From Betaproteobacteria bacterium (GTDB lineage Bacteria > Pseudomonadota > Gammaproteobacteria > Burkholderiales > SG8-39): a DNA stretch of 10,016 nucleotides. A model generated the notes under the pieces. The model did no database searches. It was not told where the DNA came from and was given only the letters and a program-made list of their open reading frames with translations. The first letter of the stretch is position 1; the number at the start of each line of letters is the position of its first letter. Positions 1 through 5,509 of the stretch are shown piece after piece. The DNA lies in contig JAABRB010000101.1 in assembly GCA_011391185.1 (NCBI GenBank), forward strand, positions 1 through 10,016, written 5' to 3'. The position numbers and the translations under genes were made by a program.

Positions 1-87
1 AGCCAACTCCACCATCTTGACGGCAGAGGAACTGATGTCCATCCCGAAGAGCGGCGGCGCTTTGGGCTTGAAGATGTCAAGCGGCAA
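1..87 (-). CDS. pilM: Type IV pilus assembly protein PilM, N-terminal fragment (runs off the window)
   Basis: Actin-like cytoplasmic ATPase of the type IV pilus inner-membrane platform; it binds the N-terminus of PilN and links the PilNO complex to the motor. Only the first 29 residues lie in the window: MPLDIFKPK, then APPLFGMDISSSAVKMVELA. The last part matches the hallmark PilM start, a short basic stretch followed by the phosphate-binding strand G-hydrophobic-DISSSAVK of the actin fold. The start must be TTG at 87-85: an in-frame TAA lies only five codons upstream (102-100), no ATG or GTG lies between, and the next ATG would remove part of the nucleotide-binding strand. A Shine-Dalgarno sits 7 nt upstream. 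The gene diverges from the PBP1A gene, an arrangement common in beta- and gammaproteobacteria, where pilM heads pilMNOPQ; the rest of that operon lies outside the window. Confidence 0.88.
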   Translation of the reverse strand, partial: MPLDIFKPKAPPLFGMDISSSAVKMVELA

Positions 88-94
88 GGGAAAA

Positions 95-101
95 CCCCTT
101 T
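95..101 (-). promoter_or_regulatory. Ribosome binding site of pilM
   Basis: Read on the minus strand this is AAAGGGG, ending 7 nt before the TTG at 87-85. It is the best Shine-Dalgarno in the window and decides the rare TTG start. It overlaps the in-frame TAA, so no longer pilM reading frame is possible. Confidence 0.75.
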
Positions 102-125
102 AGGTACGGTCGTTTAGGCGCGGTT

Positions 126-155
126 CGTATAGTTTGCATCAAATCCTAGCAACAA
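126..155 (-). promoter_or_regulatory. Candidate sigma70 promoter for pilM
   Basis: On the minus strand TTGTTG (155-150) and TATACG (131-126) are separated by 18 nt. The match is 3 of 6 at -35 and 4 of 6 at -10, so it is weak. The segment from about 118 to 190 is clearly more A/T-rich than the surrounding genes, which fits promoter DNA. Transcription would begin near 119, giving a leader of about 32 nt that contains the ribosome binding site. Confidence 0.3.
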
Positions 156-189
156 GTATCCGGGGGAGCAAGCAAATTTTTCACGTTTG

Positions 190-213
190 TCCGGGGAGGC
201 GTTGCCCCCCGGA
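190..213. repeat. Strong inverted repeat covering the -35 region of the PBP1A promoter
   Basis: TCCGGGG (190-196) pairs with CCCCGGA (207-213), and inside it GGC (198-200) pairs with GCC (204-206) around a GTT loop. The result is a 10-bp stem with one bulged A at 197. Neither strand has a T-run next to it, so it does not look like an intrinsic terminator. It ends 5 bp before the TATAAT at 219-224 and occupies the place where a -35 element should be. It may be an operator for a repressor or activator, or a structural hairpin between the divergent genes. Confidence 0.7.
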
Positions 214-218
214 ATGCC

Positions 219-224
219 TATAAT
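219..224 (+). promoter_or_regulatory. -10 element of the PBP1A gene promoter
   Basis: The hexamer is a perfect TATAAT. At a 17-nt spacing the -35 position (196-201) reads GAGGCG, which is not a sigma70 -35; a TG pair at 215-216 sits one base too far upstream for a standard extended -10. Initiation near 231 would leave only about 3 nt before the TTG at 234 but about 27 nt before the GTG at 258, which favours the later start codon. Confidence 0.55.
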
Positions 225-257
225 GGCGCCGACTTGGACCCCAAAAAGATCCCTTCC

Positions 258-2579
258 GTGAGGTGGCTCCGCAGGCTGGCTCTCCCGTTCGCGCTCCTGA
301 CGGGGCTCGCCGTCGTGGGCGTGGCGCTCTTCGGGTTCGTGCTGCTCCTGGCCGTTCCGAACCTCCCCTCGATCGAAGTACTCACCACCTACCAGCCCAA
401 AGTCCCGTTGCGGGTCTACACGGCCGACGGCGCGCTCATCGGAGAATTCGGCGAAGAGCGCCGGGCAGTCGTGCAGATCGATGCGGTTCCCGAGGTGATG
501 AAGCAGGCCATCCTCGCCGCCGAAGACGAGCGGTTCTACCGCCACCAGGGCGTCGATTATGTCGGCGTCATAAGAGCAGCCTACTCCAACCTCCTCGCGG
601 GGGGCAAGCGGCAGGGCGCGAGCACCATCACCATGCAGTTGGCCAGGAACTTCTTCCTGTCGAGCGACAAAACGCTGATCCGGAAGGCCTACGAAGCGCT
701 CCTGGCGTTCCGGATCGAGGCCAGCCTGACCAAGGACGAGATTCTCGAGATCTATATCAACCAGATCTACCTCGGTCAGCGGGCGTACGGATTCGCGGCA
801 GCCTCGCAGATCTACTTCGGGCGGGCCCTGGCGGACGTGAGCGTGGCGGAGGCCGCCATGCTGGCCGGGCTTCCCAAGGCCCCCTCGTCATACAACCCGG
901 TCGTGAACCCCCGGCGCGCCAAGCAGCGCCAGCTCTATGTGCTGCGCCGCATGCACGAGCTCGGGTATATCACCGAGGAACAGTACACGACGGCCCAGGC
1001 CCAGGCCCTGGTGGTGCGCCGCGACTTTGACGATTTCTCGGTTCACGGGGAGTACGTCGCCGAGATGGTGCGGCAGGTGCTCTACGACCGCTACCCCGAC
1101 GAAGTCTACACGAGCGGGCTGCGCGTTTACACGACCATCACGAAGCGCGACCAGGAGGCCGCCTATCAGGCGCTGCGCCGAGCCGTGCTCGACTACGAGC
1201 GGCGCCATGGCTATCGGGGCCCCGAGAGTTACGTCGAGCTGCCCGCGGATGCCGGCGAGGACGCGCTGGAAGACGCCCTGCATGACTTTCCGGACTACGG
1301 CGACATCCGGGCGGGCATCGTGGTGCGCGCGGGCGCAAAGGAGGTGCAAGCCTATCTCCGGGGCGGGGAAACCATCACCGTGAAGGGCGAGGGACTGCGC
1401 TTCGCCGCTTCCGCGCTGGATGGCAAGTCACCCCCGAACCGCCGGGTGCGACGCGGGGCCGTCGTGCGCGTGCTCAAGCACGAACGGGGCGCCTGGGAAA
1501 TCATCCAGATTCCGGAAGTCGAGGCGGCACTGGTCGCACTGGACCCGATCACGGGCGCCGTACGGGCGCTGGTCGGGGGCTTCGATTTCTCGCGCAACAA
1601 GTACAACCACGTCACGCAAGCCTGGCGCCAGCCCGGATCGAGCTTCAAGCCCTTCATCTACTCTGCCGCGCTCGAGAAGGGCTTCACGGTTGCGACCGTG
1701 ATCAACGACGCGCCGGTGGTGGTCGACGCCGCGCAGACCGGCGGGCAGGTCTGGGAGCCCAAGAATTACGAAGATACCTACGAAGGTCCGATGCGGCTCC
1801 GCACGGCGCTTGCCCGATCGAAGAACATGGTGTCGATCCGCGTGCTGCAATCGATTGGCCCGCAATATGCACAGGACTACGTGAAGCGCTTCGGCTTCGA
1901 CGCCGCGCGGCATCCGCCTTACCTCACCATGGCGCTGGGTGCGGGATCGGTGACGCCCTGGCAGATGGCGCGCGCATACGCCGTGTTCGCGAACGGCGGT
2001 TACCTGGTCGATCCCTATCTGGTCGAGCGCATCGTCGATGACCGTGGCGACCTGCTCGCGCAGGCGCAGCCGGCACGCGCCGGCGACGAATCGCTGCGCG
2101 TGATCGACGTCCGCAATGCTTTCGTCATGAACAGCCTGATGCACGACGTGGTGCGCTACGGCACCGGCGCGCGCGCCAATTCGCTTGGACGCGGCGATCT
2201 CTCCGGCAAGACGGGCACCACCAACGACAACGTCGACGCCTGGTTCGCAGGCTATCACCCGACCCTGGTGGGCATTGCCTGGATCGGCTTCGATCAGCCG
2301 AAAAAGCTCGGCAAGCACGAGACCGGCGCGCGCGCCGCGCTCCCGATCTGGATGGGTTACATGGGCGACATGCTCAAGGGCGTGCCGGAGATGGGCTCCG
2401 ATCCGCCGGAGGGCGTGGTGACCGTGATGATCGATCCGGCGACCGGCATGCAGTCGCCGGAGACCGGCCAGCCCGAAATTTTCTATCGCGAGAACATGCC
2501 ACCCCCCTCGGATGCCCCGCCTCCGGCGCAGAACGGCGAGACGCGCCTCATCGACCGGGTGCGCAACCAATTGTTCTAG
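258..2579 (+). CDS. mrcA: Class A penicillin-binding protein 1A (bifunctional peptidoglycan glycosyltransferase/transpeptidase)
   Basis: Also called ponA. It polymerises lipid II into glycan strands and cross-links the stem peptides at the periplasmic face of the inner membrane. From the chosen GTG it has 773 residues, normal for PBP1A. In order it shows a short basic N-terminus (RWLRR), one membrane anchor (about 7-31), a GT51 glycosyltransferase domain with catalytic Glu89 in AAEDERFYRHQG and the RQGASTITMQLARN motif, an OB-fold insert (about 320-425), and a transpeptidase domain with SSFK (nucleophile Ser461, Lys464), SKN (521-523) and KTGT (651-654). All catalytic motifs are intact, so the enzyme should be active and beta-lactam sensitive. 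An in-frame TTG at 234 would add eight residues (MDPKKIPS). I prefer GTG 258 because of the TATAAT position and the homolog-like MRWL start, but neither start has a clear Shine-Dalgarno. It diverges from pilM. Confidence 0.95.
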   Translation: MRWLRRLALPFALLTGLAVVGVALFGFVLLLAVPNLPSIEVLTTYQPKVPLRVYTADGALIGEFGEERRAVVQIDAVPEVMKQAILAAEDERFYRHQGVDYVGVIRAAYSNLLAGGKRQGASTITMQLARNFFLSSDKTLIRKAYEALLAFRIEASLTKDEILEIYINQIYLGQRAYGFAAASQIYFGRALADVSVAEAAMLAGLPKAPSSYNPVVNPRRAKQRQLYVLRRMHELGYITEEQYTTAQAQALVVRRDFDDFSVHGEYVAEMVRQVLYDRYPDEVYTSGLRVYTTITKRDQEAAYQALRRAVLDYERRHGYRGPESYVELPADAGEDALEDALHDFPDYGDIRAGIVVRAGAKEVQAYLRGGETITVKGEGLRFAASALDGKSPPNRRVRRGAVVRVLKHERGAWEIIQIPEVEAALVALDPITGAVRALVGGFDFSRNKYNHVTQAWRQPGSSFKPFIYSAALEKGFTVATVINDAPVVVDAAQTGGQVWEPKNYEDTYEGPMRLRTALARSKNMVSIRVLQSIGPQYAQDYVKRFGFDAARHPPYLTMALGAGSVTPWQMARAYAVFANGGYLVDPYLVERIVDDRGDLLAQAQPARAGDESLRVIDVRNAFVMNSLMHDVVRYGTGARANSLGRGDLSGKTGTTNDNVDAWFAGYHPTLVGIAWIGFDQPKKLGKHETGARAALPIWMGYMGDMLKGVPEMGSDPPEGVVTVMIDPATGMQSPETGQPEIFYRENMPPPSDAPPPAQNGETRLIDRVRNQLF

Positions 2580-2601
2580 ATGTTCTAGATTTGTTCTAGA
2601 T
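2573..2601. repeat. Three copies of a CTAG-containing 9-mer across the PBP1A stop codon
   Basis: GTTCTAGAT occurs at 2573-2581, 2582-2590 and, after two extra T residues, 2593-2601. The first copy contains the PBP1A stop (TAG, 2577-2579), and the second puts another in-frame TAG at 2583-2585... read as ATG-TTC-TAG directly after the stop, with that TAG at 2586-2588. The block is much richer in A/T than its surroundings. The tetramer CTAG is generally rare in proteobacterial DNA, so three copies within 29 bp stand out. Replication slippage is the simplest origin. Confidence 0.8.
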
Positions 2602-2608
2602 TTCGCGG

Positions 2609-2656
2609 GGTTCGCGTCCGGCATGGCGTCGTGTAGGATCAATGCTTCCGCGAACC
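2609..2656. repeat. 8-bp inverted repeat bracketing the candidate lptM promoter
   Basis: GGTTCGCG (2609-2616) is the exact reverse complement of CGCGAACC (2649-2656), with 32 nt between them. The right arm ends 3 nt before the lptM ATG. CGCG-rich 8-mers can recur by chance in GC-rich DNA, so significance is uncertain. Possible roles are an operator pair, or a hairpin in read-through mRNA from the PBP1A gene. Confidence 0.4.
2634..2639 (+). promoter_or_regulatory. Candidate -10 element for lptM-lysA
   Basis: TAGGAT matches the sigma70 -10 at four of six bases, including the key TA and final T. The -35 position at 17-nt spacing (2611-2616, TTCGCG) is weak. Transcription would begin near 2646 and reach the lptM ATG after about 14 nt. 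No terminator is visible after the PBP1A gene, so co-transcription from upstream is equally possible. Confidence 0.3.
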
Positions 2657-2659
2657 ATC

Positions 2660-2797
2660 ATGCGCCGCACGCTCGTCCTAGCGCTCACCTTGGTCATGCT
2701 CGCCCTGCTCGTCCAGGCTTGCGGCACCCGAGGCCCGCTTTATCTCCCGCCGCCCGATCCGGGCGATGCGGCCGAAGCCGAAAAAAAACGGCCGTGA
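2660..2797 (+). CDS. lptM: LPS translocon maturation lipoprotein LptM (formerly YifL)
   Basis: A 45-residue outer-membrane lipoprotein. In E. coli LptM binds the LptDE translocon and helps LptD form its correct disulfides. The sequence starts MRRTLVLALTL, continues with a hydrophobic core (about 5-18), and reaches a lipobox VQAC with the lipidated Cys at residue 21. The mature part opens CGTRGPLYLPPPD, matching the family's CGxKGPLYxP signature, and ends in a short charged tail (EAEKKRP). Gln at -2 of the lipobox is somewhat unusual but tolerated. An in-frame ATG at 2642 would add six residues; I chose 2660 because it gives the compact basic n-region of lipoprotein signals. No Shine-Dalgarno is evident for either. 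It lies 7 nt before lysA, the conserved lptM-lysA pairing, and is almost certainly co-transcribed with it. Confidence 0.9.
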   Translation: MRRTLVLALTLVMLALLVQACGTRGPLYLPPPDPGDAAEAEKKRP

Positions 2798-2804
2798 CCC
2801 GCCG

Positions 2805-4052
2805 ATGAGCGTCTTCGCCCGGCGTGACGGGATTCTGCACGCGGAGTCGGTCGCACTCTCTGCGATTGCCGCGCAGTTCGGCACGCCGTGCTTCGTCTAC
2901 TCGCGCGCCGCCCTGGAAACCGCTTATCGGGCATTCGATGCGGCGCTGGCCGGGCGCGACCACCTGGTCTGCTACGCGATGAAGGCCAATTCGAATCTGG
3001 CGATTCTCGACGTGTTCGCGCGACTCGGATCGGGATTCGATATCGTATCCGGCGGAGAGCTCGCGCGTGCCATCGCGGCCGGTGCGGATCCCGGCAGGAT
3101 CGTATTTTCCGGCGTCGGCAAGCGCGAGTCCGAAATTCGCGCGGCACTCACAGCGGGGATTCTCTGCTTCAACGTCGAGTCCGCGGCAGAGCTCACGCGC
3201 GTGGCGCGCGTCGCCGCAGACCTCAACACGCGCGCGCCGATTTCGCTGCGGGTCAATCCGGACGTGGACGCGAGGACGCATCCGTACATCTCCACGGGAC
3301 TGAAGGAGAACAAGTTCGGCATCGCCTTTTCCGACGCGCTGCGCCTGTTCCGCGATGCGTCGACGTCGCCGCATCTGGACGTGGCGGGCCTCGATTTTCA
3401 CATCGGCTCCCAGCTCACCGAGATTGCACCGTTCGTGGACGCCCTGGACCGGGCGCTCGAGCTTGTCGACGCGCTCGCGCGCGAGGGCATCCGGCTCCGC
3501 CACCTCGACATCGGGGGAGGCCTCGGCATCCGCTATCAGACCGAGCAGCCACCGGCGGTGGCCGACTATCTTCAGGCGATGCTCGCGCGAATCGGCGATC
3601 GTCCGCAGAGGCTGCTCCTGGAGCCCGGTCGTGCGTTGGTCGGCAATGCCGGTCTGCTGCTCACCCGCGTCGAGTACCTCAAGCCCGGCGAGCACGGCAG
3701 CTTCGCGATCGTGGATGCCGCGATGAACGACCTCCTGCGCCCGGCACTGTACGACGCGTGGCACGACATAGTGCCGGTCACGCTGCGCGACGCCCCCCCG
3801 CAACGCTATGACGTCGTCGGGCCGGTGTGCGAGAGCAGTGACTTCATCGGCCGGGCGCGCGACCTCACGATCGCCGAAGGGGATCTGCTCGCGGTGATGT
3901 CCGCCGGCGCGTACGGCATGAGCATGAGCTCGAACTACAACACCCGCCCCCGGGCTGCCGAAGTCATGGTCGATGGGAAGACCATGCAACTCATCCGTGC
4001 CCGCGAGTCGCCCGAGTCGCTCTACGCCGGAGAACGACTGTTGCCCGGATAG
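2805..4052 (+). CDS. lysA: Diaminopimelate decarboxylase
   Basis: PLP-dependent fold-III decarboxylase that catalyses the last step of lysine synthesis, meso-2,6-diaminopimelate to L-lysine plus CO2, in the cytoplasm. It has 415 residues, the normal length. Visible motifs are GTPCFVYSRAAL near the N-terminus, the PLP lysine Lys60 in CYAMKANSN, His199 in HIGSQ at the cofactor, the glycine-rich loop DIGGGLGIRY (Gly237-239) and EPGR (273-276) binding the PLP phosphate, and Cys342 in GPVCESSD supplied across the dimer interface to bind substrate. GAYGMSMSSNYN is the conserved C-terminal active-site tyrosine region. An in-frame ATG at 2766 would overlap lptM by 32 nt and add 13 lysine- and proline-rich residues; start 2805 gives the usual N-terminus and follows lptM by 7 nt. 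With no Shine-Dalgarno, translation is probably coupled to lptM. The gammaproteobacterial partner dapF is absent downstream. Confidence 0.96.
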   Translation: MSVFARRDGILHAESVALSAIAAQFGTPCFVYSRAALETAYRAFDAALAGRDHLVCYAMKANSNLAILDVFARLGSGFDIVSGGELARAIAAGADPGRIVFSGVGKRESEIRAALTAGILCFNVESAAELTRVARVAADLNTRAPISLRVNPDVDARTHPYISTGLKENKFGIAFSDALRLFRDASTSPHLDVAGLDFHIGSQLTEIAPFVDALDRALELVDALAREGIRLRHLDIGGGLGIRYQTEQPPAVADYLQAMLARIGDRPQRLLLEPGRALVGNAGLLLTRVEYLKPGEHGSFAIVDAAMNDLLRPALYDAWHDIVPVTLRDAPPQRYDVVGPVCESSDFIGRARDLTIAEGDLLAVMSAGAYGMSMSSNYNTRPRAAEVMVDGKTMQLIRARESPESLYAGERLLPG

Positions 4053-4059
4053 CCCGGCG

Positions 4060-4097
4060 CGAAGCGCGTTTCCCTTGACAGTTCTTTACGCGCTTCG
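4060..4097. repeat. 10-bp inverted repeat centred on a TTGACA element upstream of the efflux operon
   Basis: CGAAGCGCGT (4060-4069) is the perfect reverse complement of ACGCGCTTCG (4088-4097), with 18 nt between the arms. The centre of symmetry (4078.5) falls inside TTGACA (4075-4080). A G-T pair would extend the stem by one. There is no T-run after the right arm and the loop is large, so an intrinsic terminator for lysA is unlikely. The position fits an operator for a dimeric repressor of the efflux operon, but no regulator gene lies in the window. Confidence 0.65.
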
Positions 4098-4127
4098 TCA
4101 CACGCTATTTGGCAGACGGAATAGAAT
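4075..4127 (+). promoter_or_regulatory. Candidate promoter region of the RND efflux operon
   Basis: A perfect -35 hexamer TTGACA lies at 4075-4080 and a good -10-like TAGAAT (5 of 6) at 4122-4127, but they are 41 nt apart and cannot belong to one sigma70 promoter. The sequence 16-18 nt after TTGACA (around TCACAC, 4098-4103) is a poor -10, and the sequence 16-18 nt before TAGAAT is a poor -35. Either element may serve a weak or activator-dependent promoter. Initiation from TAGAAT would begin near 4134, leaving a leader of about 41 nt. Confidence 0.35.
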
Positions 4128-4174
4128 GCCCGACCGCTGTCGCCCTGACGGCAAGACGAGCGATATCCGAGGTC

Positions 4175-5509
4175 ATGATCAAGGTGGCCCGTTCCGGATG
4201 GATGCTGTATTCCGCATCCTTGGCGCTGACGGTTGGCAGCCTCGCGCTCCTCGGCGACTTCGGGCACGAAGCCCGTGCGCAAGCCGAGAAGACGGGCAAG
4301 TCAGACAATCCCGGTAAGTCAGCCGGTAAGTCAGCCGATAAGTCAGGTCAGTCCGGCAGTCCGGACAAGGCAGCCACGTCAGGCGGCGCCGGCAAGGCAG
4401 GCAAGGCTGGGGGGTCGCAAGGCCCGGTGCCGGTGACAGTCGCCCGCGTCACGCAGCAGTCAGTCCCGGTTCGCATCCAGGCAGTGGGAGCGGCGGAGGC
4501 CTACGCGACGGTGGCGATCAAGGCGCGCGTCGACGGACAGATCGTGGACGTCCGGTTCCGGGAAGGTCAGGAGGTCCGCGCCGGCAGCGTACTCTTCAAC
4601 CTCGACCCACGGCCGTTCGACGCGGCGCTCAAGCAGGCAGAGGCGAATCACCAGCGCGACCTCGCGCAGCAGGCGCAGGCGCAGCGCCAGGAGGCGCGCT
4701 ACCTCGAACTCCTGGAGAAGAACTTCATCTCGAAGGAGGGTTACGCCCAGTACAAGACCGGCGCCGAAACGGCGGGGGCCGCGGTGCTGGCGAGCAAGGC
4801 CGCGCTCGAAAACGCGCGGCTGCAGCTCGAATACACCACGATCCGCGCGCCGATCGATGGTTACACCGGGCGCATCCAGATCCAGAAAGGGAACCTGGTC
4901 AAGGCGAACGACGCGGCCCCGCTGGTCGTGCTCAACCAGGTGCATCCGATCAACGTCAGCTTCGCCGTCCCGGAGCAGGCACTGTCAATGGTGCGCAGGC
5001 AAATGGTCGCAGGCCCGCTGCAGGTCGAGGCGACGCCGCCCGACGCGGCCAAACCCACCGTCGGCAAGCTGGTCTTCATCGACAATGCCGTCGATACCAC
5101 CACCGGCACGATCAAGCTGAAGGCGTTGTTCGAGAATCGCGACGACGCGCTGTGGCCCGGCCAGTTCGTGACGGTGTCGCTGCGGCTCTTCGAGGGCAAG
5201 GACGCCCTGACCGTGCCATCGCGCGCCGTGCAGACCGGTCCGAACGGGCAGTACGTCTTCGTCGTCAAACCCGACATGAGCGTCGAGGTGCGGCCGGTGA
5301 CCGTGCAGCGCTCCGAAGGCGATCTGGCGGTGATCTCGACCGGGCTTTCCAAGGCCGAGCAGGTCGTCACTCAGGGGCAGTTGCGGCTGACCCCGGGCGC
5401 AAAGGTCGTCGTCAAGGGCGACGAACGGCCGCAGGAAGGCGAGCGCCCACCGGGCGCCGACCGCCAGAAGGACGTTGACCGCAAAGCGAACGGCGAGCGC
5501 CCGTCGTGA
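4175..5509 (+). CDS. RND efflux periplasmic adaptor (membrane fusion protein), MdtA/AcrA family
   Basis: Bridges the inner-membrane RND pump to an outer-membrane channel across the periplasm. It has 444 residues from the ATG at 4175. Residues 1-35 form a signal peptide (basic MIKVAR, hydrophobic 9-27, likely cleavage after ARA at 35); there is no lipobox Cys, so the protein is soluble or peripheral. Residues 36-82 are a low-complexity Gly/Lys/Ser linker encoded partly by tandem repeats. The adaptor core follows: lipoyl half ([19 protein letters not shown]), alpha-helical hairpin (about 148-218), second lipoyl half ([12 protein letters not shown]), beta-barrel, and membrane-proximal domain (VPSRAVQ). 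A charged tail of about 33 residues ends the protein. An in-frame ATG at 4109 would add 22 residues before the signal peptide and is less likely. The gene overlaps the permease by 4 nt. Family assignment is secure; the exported substrate cannot be read from the sequence. Confidence 0.93.
   Translation: MIKVARSGWMLYSASLALTVGSLALLGDFGHEARAQAEKTGKSDNPGKSAGKSADKSGQSGSPDKAATSGGAGKAGKAGGSQGPVPVTVARVTQQSVPVRIQAVGAAEAYATVAIKARVDGQIVDVRFREGQEVRAGSVLFNLDPRPFDAALKQAEANHQRDLAQQAQAQRQEARYLELLEKNFISKEGYAQYKTGAETAGAAVLASKAALENARLQLEYTTIRAPIDGYTGRIQIQKGNLVKANDAAPLVVLNQVHPINVSFAVPEQALSMVRRQMVAGPLQVEATPPDAAKPTVGKLVFIDNAVDTTTGTIKLKALFENRDDALWPGQFVTVSLRLFEGKDALTVPSRAVQTGPNGQYVFVVKPDMSVEVRPVTVQRSEGDLAVISTGLSKAEQVVTQGQLRLTPGAKVVVKGDERPQEGERPPGADRQKDVDRKANGERPS
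4293..4346 (+). repeat. 12-bp tandem repeat encoding the adaptor linker
   Basis: CCGGTAAGTCAG occurs at 4311-4322 and 4323-4334, then as CCGATAAGTCAG at 4335-4346. A diverged copy, CGGGCAAGTCAG, lies at 4293-4304, separated by 6 bp. The unit is a multiple of three, so gain or loss changes the linker by four residues (roughly G-K-S-A) without breaking the frame. It lies just after the predicted signal-peptide cleavage site. Confidence 0.85.

Noticed and set aside
190..213. Terminator between pilM and the PBP1A gene
   Set aside because: The genes diverge, so nothing is transcribed into it, and neither strand has a T-run after the stem.
234..257. Longer PBP1A start at TTG 234
   Set aside because: It would leave only about 3 nt of leader after the TATAAT promoter and uses a weaker start codon. 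Not excluded, only less likely than GTG 258.
1428..2642. 404-codon open frame on the minus strand opposite the PBP1A gene
   Set aside because: It is rich in His, Arg and Ala with no recognisable domain, as expected for the complement of a GC-rich gene. The opposite strand carries a complete PBP1A with all catalytic motifs.
2766..2804. Longer lysA start at ATG 2766
   Set aside because: It overlaps lptM by 32 nt and adds a Lys/Pro-rich leader not typical of diaminopimelate decarboxylase; ATG 2805 gives the usual N-terminus.
2694..3989. 431-codon open frame on the minus strand opposite lysA and the end of lptM
   Set aside because: It covers lysA almost exactly, has shadow-type composition and lacks a start signal or domain.
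4060..4097. Intrinsic terminator for lysA
   Set aside because: The arms pair well, but the loop is 18 nt and no T-tract follows the right arm.
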